Assembly: GCA_029891345.1 (NCBI GenBank)
Contig: CM057002.1
Span: 63,292,777 to 63,356,776, forward strand
DNA from: Dryococelus australis
Taxonomy: Eukaryota > Arthropoda > Insecta > Phasmatodea > Phasmatidae
DNA length: 64,000 bases
Direction of reading: 5' to 3'
Below, piece by piece: positions 1-13,870 of the stretch (positions are counted from its first letter, which is position 1; each line of letters opens with the position of its first letter). The notes under the pieces were generated by a model. The model saw nothing but the letters and a program-made list of their open reading frames with translations. It had not been told where the DNA came from and did no database searches. A program made the position numbers and the translations under genes.

Positions 1-950
1 TCCTGTGACTTCCCGTCATTCTTTCTCCGTAGTTATCTGTTTCGGAACTGCTGAGAGTTTCGCATCTTGCTCGCTAACCGTATCAAGCGAGACGTCGTGA
101 CACACAAGAGTTAAACAGCTTTCCTACGCGTGCGCTCCGAAACGAACAATGAGTATGAGGAGATCGAGAAATACAGTTTGTGGGGGGGGGGGGGGGACGG
201 AGGGGGGAGGGAGTCGCGATTATGTGTTTTATTTCAGTCAGCTCTCCTTTTGATTGCGCGACCCAGAAATTGAACTGCTACTTCAGTTCGCAATATCGCC
301 CGAAGGAGTCATTCGTATGGGGCAGGCGGCAGGGTGAAAGGGTTCTTTCGGGAGGGCGAAAAGGAAGGGGTTGCAAGAGGGGGAAACTTTTAGAAGGGGG
401 GGGGGGGTGATAAGAGCCGCGGGAGGCACGGCGAACAAACCCAGCGTCGAATGGAAAGGAGTTGGCGCCGACTTTAGACTATCGCGCTTGTTCGCCGCAA
501 CTTTGTTTCTTGTTCTCGCCATTCCAAGGGGAGGAGGGTGTGGGGGTTGTGTCCTCCTAGCCCTCCCCTTACCGTCCAAAACCAGACCGAGACTTGCCGA
601 ACCGCCGACTTAAAACGGCCGGGAATTATTGAAGCAGAAACCCGATATAAAGTTTTCCACGCCTCCTCAAACCCACCTCCTCTAACCCCCCATCAAGCGA
701 GGCGAGTCGGGCAAGAAGGAATAACCTGATTTCGATCACCATCCAGAAATTTGGCTGGCACTCTGTACCTTTCGGCGGAGGGGTAGCTCCGGATGTAACC
801 ACCCTGTCGGAACAGCGATCTTCGCTGCTGATTGGCAGTCCGCGGGGTGTCAAGGTTTGCGCGACGTGCTCTTTTCGCGAACCCTCCGTCGATTTCCAGA
901 GAGAAGCAAGTCTGGCTCTTTCCGCAAGACGAGAACTTCGCAAAGGAATG
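1..950. other. G-rich/CpG-containing segment, no gene recognised
   Basis: This stretch is much richer in G and C than the DNA that follows it. It has a 16-base G run near 181-196, a second G run near 398-408 and many CpG dinucleotides. Open frames occur on both strands, but their translations are low-complexity (G-, R- and P-rich) and I recognise no domain. It could be a CpG-island-like promoter or a first-exon region of a gene outside the window, or simple repeat DNA. The sequence alone does not decide this. Confidence 0.4.
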
Positions 951-3900
951 CTCGCTGCTAATGGAGTAATGAAGTGGCGTATGGTCGCCTACTGCGTAAC
1001 GAGTCGATCTGACTGGCGCGATCGGAGTTCGAGAACGGATGGCGATTCAGGGAGTTTCGGCATTTTAAACAAGTATTTAATGTGTGCCACATTTTGGCCA
1101 GTAAGACTTAGTTTTGACAACGAGTAAGCCAATTCTCATAAATTGCGACATGTATCCTAACTAGAGGCATGCAAATTTAGCGTTATTATTTGGCATCAGT
1201 CTGAACTTCACGATACTGTATGCTGCGTAATTATGAATTCACGATCTTTCTGACTGAACTGCACGAGAATGGGGCACACAACTCTGAAGTGTTCATTTAT
1301 TTACGCACAGTTACACAGGATGTGCCGGATAAAGCAGGGCCCAATGATAAACGTACAGCAAAGGTGCACGTGTTTGACGTTCAACGTGTCCCCAAATAAT
1401 AACGTGAAGTTTGCATGTCTCTAATCATAACATACGAATATCATAGCTTCCTTATTTCACCCGTAGTAAACTCCAGTCACAGTCACTTCTCCTTATTGAA
1501 TAATAAACTTAATTTTATACTAATGCTTCCGAAAAATTTGCAACGCCCTTGCCCACAAAGATGTGGCAAGGCAGACAGAAGGTCTGAAAAATCAAACGCC
1601 CTGAGGAGAAACAAAACATTCGTAAAGCAGAGCAAGACTTTAAAAATATTCTTTAATAATAATACGTATGCTTAACTTAAATGGTGAGATCTTATAACCA
1701 TTAAAATTCACGAGTGTTTTCAAAAACGCTTTTATTTTGTTCATTGCAATTCTTTTTGTTTTTATTAAAGCTTTTAATCAATAGGTGTGGACTTTTTTTT
1801 TTCATTTTTATACACTTTTCATAAGCACCCAAGTGCGAATATATAAAAATACATTAAAATAATAGCTTTATATAGCTACAAGGCATAAAAACGCATATGG
1901 ACGTCAATGTTTGTTCTAGAATTTAGGATTACAACCACAATATCATATGGACCTATAAGACTCCAAAAAAACTAATAGGAGTAAGAAATTTCATCTAAAT
2001 ATAAGTAGCCCGTCCAGCATGGCGATCCTCGATTCCTCCCGCAGTTCACAAAAATCTCGCAAACAATTTATATTTATAAATAAAGTTTTGATTATGCTGC
2101 TGTCCTAAACCAAGTTCCTCCAAAATTTTAAGGCGGTAATCTAATTCTTCACTATCCATTCACAATGTATATTATGGTTAAATTTTCTCTATCACTGAGG
2201 ATAAGAGAAATACCTAATATATTTTGAACTTATAGGTCACCATTGTTATGGTTGGTCAAAATTTATGAAGTGAAAATTTCTCATTCGTAACTCAGGGTAC
2301 TTACAAGATTATTTTTCGATTGATTTAAAGCAACACCAATTTAGGTGAAAAAATTTTTAATTAATGTATTTTCAACATTATTGAATAACGAATAATTTCA
2401 TGGCTTTGCAATTATTACGAGGCCAACAAACATGATGCCTTCAAAAACAGCAGCTGTACCAAATATCCCAATGTTATTTACCATTTCATTTGGTTTGACA
2501 TTGAACTGAATTAAAAATTCATGAAACTTTAAAATTATGGGAAAACTCACCACTTCTCATTTTCTTTTAAACGTACACATGGCTAGCCAATATTTTAAGC
2601 TAGACGAATAAATTGCTGCCAATTAAAATTCTTAACAGTGACAATGTTCACAATTGTATATTATCAAATGCCCGCTCGCCATCTTAGCGCCTATCTCCTA
2701 TTCAGGACACTAAGCGTGTCTGCTACAAATGCCACAAGGGCTTTGCTGAAAAGTTTTTAATAATGAATTACTTAACTGGCGGCATGGTGACTCTTTCTGG
2801 GGCAGTGGCAGAATCCAACCCCAAACCAGAGGTGCACCAGCCATTTATACAAAAACCAGGACAATATCCACTAGAGGGGTTTACAAATTTAACCACTAAT
2901 GGCGTTAAACATGGCCAAATACGGGGAAAGTACATTGAAGGAGCATTGCTCCTTATAGGGGTTAAATCAATGTAGTCCAATAGTGTCAGTTTGAGCACCA
3001 ACATCACCATATATGGGCCGCACACATGCTCACGCATCACGCTATCTACCGGCGTGCCACCAGGCTGTAGGAAGTGAGGTTACGGGCGCGAGAAACCTCA
3101 TGCACCCGCTTATTGGCCGGTTGAACGTGACAACCGCTTCCTAGTTCCTCGGAGCGCCGCACGACTGTCGCGCCAGCGACAAGCAAAGACGAGTGTCGCC
3201 ATACATGATTGGGACGAGCACGTGACAAGTCATTATGCCAGGTTGCTGCAAGGATTGATGCCGGTGGTGAAGGAGTCGAATAGGCGCAGCCCATCCCATG
3301 CTGCGTCGACTCAAGGTACAACAGCTGTAGTGTAGGGAACCCACGTCTTCTTCACAAACTCTGGCAGGTAGAAAAGTTTTCAATGTTTTCGTGATGAATA
3401 ATACTTAATTTAAGCAAACTCCGTGCTCAGAAAAATACGTCAAAATTTTGGGTGAGGCGTCACAAATTGCACTAAAATTTGTAGACCTGCTTATAGGCCT
3501 ATATGGAAAAAATATTTACAACGCATGAATGATTAAGATTTTTGTGTATGTTTTAAATACTCATTCGACATAATCAATAATAATATGCGTTTTTTTTCCA
3601 AGGTGGCGATGTTTGTCATTGTCTACCACTGAAACGAAACTTTATAAAACAAATTCACACGAAATCCATTTAATGTAGTACAAGGAAAACTTACAACGCA
3701 TAAATAACGACACTGATAATAGCTGGTTTTGCTAGAAGAGTCATATTTCTTCTCTATTGTATAGAATTGCCAATAAAGAGAGAGTATTTTAAACCAAGAA
3801 CTCATGGTAAGGGAATCATGGTAAAAGTAATAATTTGCACACTATCGGAAATCTAAGTTATGGGAAATAGCATGTGCCTAATAGGAATGCAATTAAAAAT

Positions 3901-4395
3901 AGGGGGAAATTGGCCTATTCTGGACCGGTGCTTAAATCACAGGAGTACATGGCAAGTCTGTATAGGCTTTGAGGCGACATCTTTCTTCAAGCGCACGAAC
4001 ACACTATCCTACGATATTTATCAATACCTTTGATGAATTCGAACTTTTGTGTGTGTTCTCTATACAATTAGTGGTATATTTTGGGACTCCACTGCCAAAT
4101 TTGCCAGTTTAACTACAGAACAGACAATAGTGCAATACATTTTTATGTGTAGCTGACGGAAAGAAATATTTGCAATTTTGTTCTCTCGTTACAGGTTTTG
4201 ATTTGTTGCTGTTTGTTACAGACAGTTTGTCATGACTTCAAATATTTTAACCTCTATTATGCTTTAGTGTTCTGAATGTCTTAAAAGAATTATCATTGTA
4301 TATATATATAATGATCTCATATAAATATGTTATATATGTATGTAATGGCATTGTTCGTGGTTGACGTGGAGGTTAACATCTCTTTTTATTTACAG
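951..4395. other. AT-rich non-coding DNA, no gene seen
   Basis: Mostly AT-rich sequence with short open frames on both strands. None shows a recognisable domain or sustained coding character. A more GC-balanced island at about 3040-3330 has overlapping frames on the - strand that I do not recognise. Confidence 0.5.
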
Positions 4396-4491
4396 AGATC
4401 AGTTTCGTCTTTTTTTATCATGGACTCAGTTTCCTTGAAACAAAGCATGTTTTCTAAAAAAGAATTTGGTTTACTGAGTGAGTTTATGCAG
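4396..4491 (+). CDS. Candidate internal exon of an unidentified host gene
   Basis: A 96-bp segment (32 codons, phase 0 at both ends) is open in one frame. Its left border is a strong acceptor-like signal, a T-rich tract ending in TTTACAG. Its right border is a good donor-like signal, ATGCAG followed by GTGAAA. The translation (beginning RSVSSFFIMDSV and ending GLLSEFMQ) is mixed-composition and helix-prone, with no named motif. The flanks are AT-rich and end in a long GA microsatellite. Phase 0 would be compatible with the candidate exon at 19,151-19,342, but nothing here proves they belong together. It could be a chance open segment. The exon call is inference from splice-like borders and reading frame only. 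Confidence 0.3.
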
Positions 4492-4585
4492 GTGAAAGCA
4501 AAGGAGGTACACGCATTAGGTAGTCCTTGGGAAGCGCATTTTAGTAGCATGCTAGTCATAGCTTATAAGAAAGAGAGACGGTGAG

Positions 4586-4590
<5 letters not shown>

Positions 4591-4643
<53 letters not shown>
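4591..4643. repeat. (GA)n microsatellite
   Basis: About 53 bases of nearly pure GA dinucleotide repeat, 100 bp downstream of the candidate exon. A similar but longer GA tract lies inside the 3' LTR at 61,357-61,433. Confidence 0.95.
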
Positions 4644-4645
<2 letters not shown>

Positions 4646-6260
4646 TGCGCGATCGCATATGATTCGTCATAGAGAAGGGGTAGGCTTAAAAAAACCAACA
4701 TTTAAAATTTGTTGACGAGCATTCACGTAAGCGTATACCACCCCTGTGTTTATATGGAGTCCTACTACACTTAAGCCTTACATAGCAATCCACTAGATGC
4801 GTTAACTTCAGTGCCGTTCATTACACGAGCGGTTCGGTTAAGTGCTGCCCAGTGCACACCTGCTTGGGGCGAATTAAATTCACTCACTCTTGCTTATTAA
4901 CGGCCGTATGCGGGTCGGCGTCTTTAGGAAAACAGCACACACGTTATTTAAATTGTTTCACAATGCAAGCACACATTAGGTAACCACACAGAAACCTTAT
5001 TGTGAAGGGATCCTTTTAATGGAAACTTAACTCTATCGCTAATTGTTTCTGTGACGCTATGAAATACAGTGGTATAACCTGATTGGATATAAATTGTATG
5101 GGGAAAGTCACAATTGGTCCAATTATTCTCTGGCAATTTTTATATATTCTGATATTTGCGAAAACGACAAACCATTCTTATATGTCTAAACACTCTTTAC
5201 TGTATTCTCGCACGATTTTAATCCAACTATTGAAAACATCATTCCATGCATAAAATGTCTCGCTGTTTCATAAATAATTCAAACATCACAATTGTTCCGT
5301 ACTAACGTTAAATTTAAGCGACATTAATTATTTGTTGAATAGTGTATTCAGTTATACTTTCCTACAGCTTTTAAAGTTCATTTCATATTCACAAGAATTA
5401 AAAAGAGAAAAACGTATCTTGCAAAGGGTCTGCAAAAAAGTAAATATTAGCGTATATGTGAAATATTAATAAACTGAGTCATGGTACGTGGATATTTTAT
5501 CACATATTCACGTTTAGAGGTAAAACTGCTGGAAATAAATGTCACTATTATATATTTTTAATGTATGTTAAGGGTAGAATTACTATGCGTTGCTATCCTG
5601 TGGGTATTTATTTCTCGACTTTTAAGCATTTTGTTTTTATAGGGTGCAATGACATGCAGTGGCAGTCCCAGGGACTGGTACTTTAGCAGGGCTTCGGGAA
5701 AATTGAAGTAACCGTGAATAGACTAAAAATAATAAACAAATGTCACGTGCTTGTGTATGGAAGGGGGTGGATACCACGTCTAGGGCAGCTAACTTGTGAC
5801 AGGCTTCTTTCACTGTAAGGCTCGCCTTTCTGACGAGTAACCAGAAACAAGACCAAAGGATCCAAAGGTGTATAGTCTATCCGCAGTTTCTTTACTCTTA
5901 GTGAATCAAACCTTTGAACAATAATCATGTGTAAGACGTGTTTAGATATTGTCTATATATGCCATGTATCATGAGCGTTTTATACCCCTATTAAAATAAA
6001 AGTGTCTTATTTTTCACTAAATGGAAGTTTTCCTGCGTTTTATTTCAAAATTGTAATATTTAATTTATAATAAATACTAATAAAAACAGTGAGAATACAT
6101 GTTTATTGGTAGCGTCTAGTAAGAACAACTGAGTGCGCACGAATTCGGTGCGCTGTTCTTTGGTGTAGTAATGTAGACTTAGTTAAGCTCAGTTTGCACG
6201 AGGCGGAGGAATATCTCGGAAGTAGAACTTTAACAGGACTTCAGAAAAGTGTGAATTATA
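4644..6260. other. AT-rich non-coding DNA, no gene seen
   Basis: No open frame here gives a recognisable protein, and I see no inverted-repeat element in it. Confidence 0.5.
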
Positions 6261-6671
6261 GGCTGTTCACGTTAAAATGAGCACTTTTGAAAGTCCTACT
6301 TGAAATCTACTTGAATGTGCGTTGTGTATTCTTCCGTCTTATGTAAAAATGTCATTTCCGTGAGCCTCTTCACTTTAAGCATACGTCGGTCAATTGAAAC
6401 TGTGAAATAATTATAATAGCACATATTTTACAAATCTGCTCATTTTTACACTTCGATGCATTAAAAATCAGAAAGTGAAAGAAATCATTTTAATTATCAC
6501 GAGTGGTTACCTAATACGTTTTGTTCGGCGTTATGATGTGGGACTAATTTCCATTAATCGTTACCAACTTTACTGGGCACATGTCATTCAGTGCTCTCGT
6601 TAAAATATACGCAGGCAGGGGCAGTGACATTTTTCTGAGGTTGACTTCAAAAGTGCTCACTTTATCGTGAT
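6261..6671 (+). mobile_element. MITE family copy A (about 410 bp, non-autonomous DNA transposon)
   Basis: The left end begins GGCTGTTCACGTTAAAATG. The right end is a degraded inverted copy containing AAAAGTGCTCACTTTATCG. The interior matches copies C, G, H and I at several blocks, for example the 'tctgctcatttttac' block and the 'gttaccaactttactgggc' block. No transposase frame is present, so any movement would have depended on an enzyme supplied elsewhere. The target-site duplication is not clear; TA precedes the left end. Copies A, C and H lie in one orientation and G and I in the other. Confidence 0.75.
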
Positions 6672-7367
6672 GTAGTGGCGGGGTGAAACGGGAGTACCTT
6701 CGTAGAATCGACTGATCAACTACAACATTCCACAACGATAAATCCAAACCAACAAAGATCCACGTGCGACCCTGCCGAAGATCAAATCCCGATCGCCTTG
6801 GTGGGAGGCCGGCGTTCTGTTAACGCCAATTCGGAAGGACGTTAGTCACAGTTGAATACATTAACGGGATTCCAACTTGCTGGAATTACGCGCAAGTAAC
6901 AAAGGACTCATTTCTCCAACAAAGTCACGCTAGCTCCACAACTGTGCATTAGTCTATCGTGCTTGTAAGAGTGGTTTACGAGTTACAAATCTATGACCCA
7001 AAATATCACCTGCGAACATCCGAGCTCTGTCGTTGTGTGTATACAGTTTACTTGAGGACATAAAACACTACTTTCACGCCCCGTAACTTTTAAACTAATT
7101 TTAAGTACACTATACATTGCCAGACCGAGCGAAAGAAACAAACGATGGTAAAACTGATTGGCCTGTTCTCCAAAGATACTTTACCCAAAAAGGTGTGGAA
7201 TTAATCTCGTTTGCATATTATTTACATACACAAAGGACATTTTTTGTCGCGCCATAAGGGGGGGGGGGGGGGTAAGAAGACCGAACCACGCCCGATTTTA
7301 CGTCAACAGTTCCTGGTCAAGCCCTGAGCAAGCTTCTCTTCTTCTTCGGACAGAGTTAAGATCTATA
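6672..7367. other. Non-coding spacer between two MITE copies, with a 15-base G run
   Basis: No gene recognised. A homopolymer of 15 G lies at 7258-7272. Confidence 0.5.
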
Positions 7368-7608
7368 GGCTGTTCATGGTAAAGTGAGCACTTTTTAAGG
7401 CCATTTCAACAGGCATTAACCATTTATACATATATTTCATTGAATCTCCAGACGTTATAATTTGGGAGTGGTGGAATATATAGCCTACACTTTGTATATT
7501 AGTCTAATGGTGATTTTTATATTAAACAGTGACAGGAAGATATGAGTATGATAAAAAATAAATCTTCAGCAGGGCCTTAAAAAGTGCTCACTTTGCCGTG
7601 AATCACCT
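7368..7608. mobile_element. MITE family copy B (short, about 241 bp)
   Basis: Both ends match the family's inverted termini. The left end reads GGCTGTTCATGGTAAAGTG and the right end contains AAAAAGTGCTCACTTTGCCG. The interior is shorter than in the roughly 415-bp copies and lacks most of their shared blocks. It may be an internally deleted copy or a separate subfamily sharing the termini. Confidence 0.7.
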
Positions 7609-10383
7609 ACACCAGCCTTCGCTCTCACTTCTGTACGAGTAGGCGGGCATATACAAATCAGGGACGTATCTCGCAGCTTTACATTTTCTCACAATGTCTA
7701 GTCAGGATTATACGTTAAACTTTTCTCGTTTTATTTGCCACTGTTGCGCCCCTGGGTAGATGCTGAGCAGTTCCTGGTTGTAAGATCGGGCCTGGAGCGG
7801 ACTCTGAAGCATAAGCGAGGGAGAAGTTGCCAATGGTTTGCAGCATGCTGAGAGCAGGTAGCTCGTCAACAATTGGAGGTATTCGAACGAAATCACGGGC
7901 TGGTTGAACAGTTCGACCAACAACGCACCGCGACCACTGTTCAGCGCTGTATCGGGGAGTGGAACACGCGAAGGCGAGTTTCTTGTTCGATGCGTCAAAC
8001 TACAAAAGATGAGAACAGGCGTACCCGAAGAAGTGCATGCAGTAGCCGAACCTACCAAAACGTCATTAAGGTGTATCAGGCCACACCATCTTGGATTTTC
8101 ACTTTATTTGCAATAAATCGTATTTAAGAATGTTTGACGAAATTTTTCGCCCAACATGGCGCAAATAATCGTTTCTAAAGTATTGTCAAACTATTGCAAC
8201 TCTATCGCGTTAATTAATTTTTGACTAGAGACTGCCGGCCAGAAATAGGCAATTCATATTTCTGCGGGCGGTCGCAGATGATCCTGGCAACAGTAAGTCT
8301 AACAATACATGTTTTAGAACACGTGGCAAGCAGTGTCCTATGCCTTGTCGACATCCGAAATAAAATATAAAACCTGTGTTGCAAGTTACGGCTGAAATTC
8401 CGTAACTCCAAGATGGCAGGGGATGGTCCCCCTTTCATCTGTTAGGACTGTCCCAGTGGACTATCCGCCAGCGACTGGACGAGGACGCACTGCCGATACG
8501 CTGTTCTTTGCACCGAGTACCTGACTCTACAGCAAGTCTATTCGCAGTTACTCCCAACTTTTTTTGAAGCCCTGCTGAAGTTCCACTTCCAGGATATTCC
8601 TCCGCCTCGTGCAAACTACGCTTAACCAAGTCTACCAAAATACACCAAACGCACCGCATTCGTGCGCACTCACTTTAGTAGTATTTTGTACAAGAACAAT
8701 TTCTTGCTAGGCACTGCCAACACACCTGTTTTTCCACTGGTTCTGTTTGTATTAATTATAAATTATGTATTATGATTTAAAGATAAAGTAGAATTAAAGT
8801 TTAATTCAACCAAAAATTAACTATTTTTACTTAAAGATAAGTATAAAATGCTTGTAATACATAACATATTCAGCAAATAATCAAACGCATCATACATGGG
8901 GTGACTTTTCGAAGGTTAGATTTAAAAATGGGGCTTGAGTGTGTTGGGGACACGACCATTCGTTTTGCGTGAATACGTCTACGTTAACGCGCTCGGACGC
9001 CTTGATGTTTTTTTTTTTTAACGTTCGCAGCACAGCTTCTCTCGTTCATATGGGGTTTTATAGGTATCACTGGATTTCTTTTGAGATGCTGTTTCCGACC
9101 ATATACGATTTCTGTATTTCGACTTGGATTTTTGACGAGTATAGGCTGGAATGGTGGTGTTTTCTTCAATTTTTTACATTAAGCGCATACAATTTCTCCA
9201 TAGCCATGCCACGAAAATGTTTTTATAGGCGCAATCGAATGATCTTGATGATAGCTGTCCATTGAATTTCAAACAAACTTCGTAGCTTCTCTTAGATAAA
9301 AGTTATATTACGCGGAAGTTATGAGACGCGGTGAAAACGAACTCAAAATTGCGGCGCTTCCTCCCACCCCTTCCCCTCATACCCTCCCTTCCCCGCCCGC
9401 ACGATGCTTCACAGCCCTCACTCAACGTAACATATTTTTTGATCCTTTGGCAATCGAGCGGTGCAATTGAATTTTGAATGTAGACGATAGATTTGCAGCT
9501 GCAACGCCAAACTGTACCCCCCGATTTTGTTATCATCAGATTTTCTGGATTACCTCCAACTATGATTGCAAATTTAAAGACCATTTAAGTCAAAAAGTGC
9601 GAAGAAATCGTGAATACTATATAAGCTTTAGTGCGGCACTCCTGCAGTGACGCACAGCACGCCGTGAGTGGGTGCAGCAAGATGGTGGCTTTGTACTTCC
9701 AACGCACCACTCTTCACTTCGGGCGTTGGTGATGCTCATACTGGGAGCTGGCATCAGGCGCATGTTCCTGTACGCCATAGGTATTCGACACTTGGAGTTA
9801 CTATACACGAAAACTGGTCTTTTGGTTTTCAGGATGTGCACTATCAGGTCAACGATATGATATCGAGGTCGCATGTCCCCAATTTATACCATTCGTATGG
9901 TATACTTCCTAGGGCATTCTGCGATACGGTAATGCGAATCCATATACTGCGGACATCGTACAACATGCTGTCATCGTTATATTTGCAGTTCCTGTGTTGT
10001 TCGTAGAGTTTAATTATTTTGCTTTACAATCTGGCAAGGAATACTTTTTCCTCACTTGTGTTTAATTGTTGTTTTTCTTTTTTGTGTTTGCTGTGTCCAC
10101 TGATATTGTTTTTCGCACTAGGTATTTTTTTTTATTTGTTTTAGTGCTTTTAGTTTTCATCGTCGTTTTCTTTTTCTATTGATTTGATTTTGTCCGTATT
10201 TTTTTTTTTGTTATAACAAGTTGTTAGTCCGTCTTTGTGTCGTTTTAATTACAAACATATTTGTTTTCAATTGAGAAGGCTACAGTTTTTCCTAATTATC
10301 TGTCTGTGCTGTTATGAGGAGGACACGATACCTCGTCCTGCAGGATTACCAATTGGACCAGTTTGTGTCCGCGACATAGCCGA
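7609..10383. other. Non-coding DNA, no gene identified
   Basis: Several short frames occur in the more GC-balanced parts (about 7700-8660 and 9620-10,000), but none carries a motif I can name. The T-rich stretch 10,020-10,270 is low complexity. Confidence 0.4.
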
Positions 10384-10475
10384 ATGCTTCAAAACATCCG
10401 TCGACTATTAAAGGAAGAGTGGCGAAATGTACTGCAGGACAATATTCGGTCTGGGGATCACTCCATGCCACGTTG
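10384..10475 (+). pseudogene. Possible Tc1-type transposase C-terminal remnant
   Basis: Thirty codons before a stop contain an LLKEEWRNVLQDNIR segment followed a few residues later by SMPR. Tc1-family transposases end with a similar arrangement: a leucine-rich helix, 'EW' with a nearby 'Q-D/E-x-I-R', then 'SMPRR'. Only this tail is recognisable. The catalytic core and inverted repeats are not seen around it. The match is short, so the call is tentative. Confidence 0.35.
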
Positions 10476-13325
10476 AGATTCCACCTACATTGCTTCCAAA
10501 GAGAGCACATTTGATTACAAATTCGGTGTTATAACCCCTGCGCTGTTGATCTGCCAACTTTTGTTAATGAAACTTCTTTCCTACTTAGGTAAACTTTAAG
10601 AAATTATTCACAAATTTACTATAATAGTGTATACGTAGAATGAGAAAGCGCTAATTGTACATTTATTTCCCATACATTCATGCTAGAGTTCCTAAACTTG
10701 CTCAGAAAACATTGCAATACGTAAGGAACTTCCCAACTCTGTATACTATCGACGCTAAACACTTCATATTTGCAGCCAGATGTGTGATATTATTACCATA
10801 CGATATGTGGGTTAATAACTTCCAATTCAGCTTACTAAGTTTACCATAAATTTTTTGGTATGTACCCTTTACTAATAAAGATATGCGATTTATTTCGTGA
10901 CGTTCTGGTGTCTCCTATCGTTTCGAATTATCTGCCTAGCATCATATTAGTATCACACAATATTAATTTTCCATTAGTAAACATTTTTATATCACTTATA
11001 TTTGAATACCTGAGTTTTAATTATATGTATCGGTCTCCAGTGGATTAAACATTGACGTTGCTTTACAAACTAGTTCTTGTGTATCTCAGCATAGAGTATG
11101 ATTTTAATTTTAAAACTCATAAACCAAAAAATATTTTAATTTTTTGAATATAAATGGCGTGTTTTTACGTTTTGAGTGAATTGCGTACTTTCCTTGTAGT
11201 TTCCTTTAAATATGGTTTGTTTTTTTAGACCCGTTATATTCATTACACACATCTGTATACAGAGATCCTTTCAAAACAAAGAATTTGATATTTTACGCAG
11301 TGCAATTAATGAACTAGAATGAAATATTTCTGAATTCGGATACATTCACGTAAATTCGTGAATTACAGCGGGCACCGAAGCGGTTAAACACAGAGATATA
11401 AGCTTTTATTGAAATGTACATGAATAACAGTATCACACGGCTGCTGTTTCACCACAAAAGTTAAGTATAAATCATACATTATGACTTACGGTCGGTGGGA
11501 GTTGTCATGCTAATTAGTAAGTACCAAATAACTACTATAAAAATGCTTTCGCACAACATAGTTTAACGCAAAAGAAAAGTTGTGAATACGAAAAACAAAA
11601 AAAAAAAAAAAAAACTTATTTACATTAAACAATCTGGTAAAAGTTACAGGTTTTTGTAGTTTGTCACAGCTATTTGGTCAATTACTTATTAACCATGCGG
11701 TGTCTCCTTTCAAGTATCTTAATGTAATTTCCATTGAACAAGTGTTTCAAAAGTCGTTTACAAGGACGTATACAAACATTAGGAATCACTCTGTACCCAA
11801 ATCACACACACAACATGGGTTGTCAGTGGTATTTGAATTCGCAGCTTTCACAATAAGTGAGGATACGTAGTTTAAGTTTTAAGATTATACACGATTGTAA
11901 AAAAACAACTACTGTGTCTTCTGAAGAAAAAAAAAAACAATTTCGTTGATACTTTGTTAGTTACAAATTACAAAGTGTAATTCAGTATATTATATGTTAA
12001 CAGTTTGGTATAAATGAAACCACGCAGATAAGGTAATATCGCAAAGGAACTACATATTTTTTAAATTGTATATTTTGTGTAGCTGCCTCCAAACGATAAT
12101 AGTATTGAAGAAAGGAGAACTCTGGGGAATTTTTTCTGGTGTTGAATGAGACAGACATTAGGTTAGCTTTTATCTGCATTGGGGTAACCCACATAGCTAA
12201 AAGTACAGAAAGAAAAAAAAAATGTTTGCAGTCGCTGAGAAAGCAGCGGAGTAAGATACCGGGATGGAACACGTGGGTTGTAATGGATGGCGCCAAAACT
12301 TGTGTGACTGGCTTGGGAATACACGCCCCGAGGAGAGCGAAACAGCGGAAGGAACAAGAAGAAGATGGATGTCAGGACAAGCTGTTCAGCCCCGACCTCC
12401 ACGACGAGAAGACATTCACCTTATCTTCTCACTCTTTTGAACTTCTGAATGTGTGTGCTGTTGCGTGCGCCTAGTCAGCCCTAACACTTATTACATGCTC
12501 GAGACTACACCAAGCCAGGCTGACATAAGGCCACCAACTAGTCCCAGATTCAACTCTAGAGAAAAACACGTTCTATACACTCACTTCTCTTTAACTCTCT
12601 CCAACTCTGCACTTCTACTGAATTCTAAATATCACAAGGTTTATTTACGGGTGGCGTTATAGAACTGGAAATAGGAACACAACGATTTCTAAAACAACAA
12701 TTAATTAAATACTGTTTCTTTTCACAATTAATTGAAATACACATAGGAATTAATTATTGACCCTTCGTTGACTTGCAATATTTAAATTATCCTTTAAATA
12801 TATCTTTTTCAACCGCGTTGCTTCCCAATCGACTCGATCTTGCACCCTACTGAATGTACACCTACCACTGACTCAGTTCGGAATCAAACGAAGCTCCTCC
12901 GTGTCCTGATATCGAGCAGTGGAGATGTGATGCTGCGAGTACGTCTCCTGGCGTGGGAAGATTACGGTCTGGACCAGCGACGCCTCGCGTCGGCGGCACC
13001 ACAGAAGTCGTCTTCTTGACCGGCTACACACAAGCCGACAAATGGCGGAAGCGTCTTGAGTGTGGGCCGTAGAGTGGGAGTGAATGCACATCAATTTATT
13101 GCACCTCCCTCCGCCCTGTTCTCTGACATAGGTCGGATGTTTGCCATCTTAATAGTTCCTCAGCTCCCCTCCCCTGGAGTGTGGTTCGCACACGGCCGAT
13201 ATGGCGACTGGGCACAATGCACTGCTAATTCTTCCTGCATTACAACTGCTGGTCCCAACAGTGCCCGTGATGTGGGAGAAATACTTCGTACGTAACAACC
13301 TTAAGGCACATTGAATAATTTTAAA
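10476..13325. other. AT-rich non-coding DNA, no gene seen
   Basis: Very AT-rich until about 12,200, with poly-A runs near 11,597 and 11,927. The more GC-rich patches at about 12,240-12,470 and 12,830-13,290 have short frames without recognisable domains. Confidence 0.45.
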
Positions 13326-13742
13326 GAATGTTCACTGTAAACTGAGCACTTCTGGAGGCCCTGCTTAAGATCTACTTGTACGTACATATTGTATTCTTCC
13401 GCCACATGTAAAATTCACATTGCGATGGGCCTCATCGCTTTATTCATGACTCGGTCAAGTGGAACTGGGAAATTGTTCGGAAAGTAAATATCTCACACAT
13501 TTGCTCATTCTGAAATTTACGTATATAAAGAAAACAGAAAGCAAAATAATTCTTTTCACTAATCACAAACGTTTACATAACATTTCTAATTCAACATTTA
13601 AATCACGGTATTACTTTCCGTCCATCGTTACCAACTTTACTAGGCGCATGTCACTTAGCATTGTCTATTAAAATACATTTTAGATAGTGGCGGGGACATT
13701 TTTCAAAGGTTGATTTCAAAAGTGCCCACTTTACCGCGAAAA
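13326..13742 (+). mobile_element. MITE family copy C (about 417 bp)
   Basis: The left end is eroded (GTTCACTGTAAACTGAGCAC). The right end contains CAAAAGTGCCCACTTTACCG. Interior blocks follow copy A in the same order and orientation. No coding capacity. Confidence 0.75.
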
Positions 13743-13870
13743 GGCATGCATTACGCATATGTCATTTAATTCGCGCCGCGAAAAGACACGGGTATCTAAT
13801 AATATAGACAACAATTTTTCAACTTATGTGCTAAGAATCATCAACTCCTACATATTCGAAATTTTGGTGC

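Noticed and set aside
283-579. Open frame of 98 codons on the - strand in the GC-rich start
   Set aside because: Proline- and arginine-rich low-complexity translation driven by base composition; frames are open on both strands and no domain is seen.
9668-10006. 112-codon frame that might be the front part of a Tc1 transposase joined to the tail at 10,384
   Set aside because: I could not match any of its segments to transposase motifs in any frame; only the 10,384 tail is supported.
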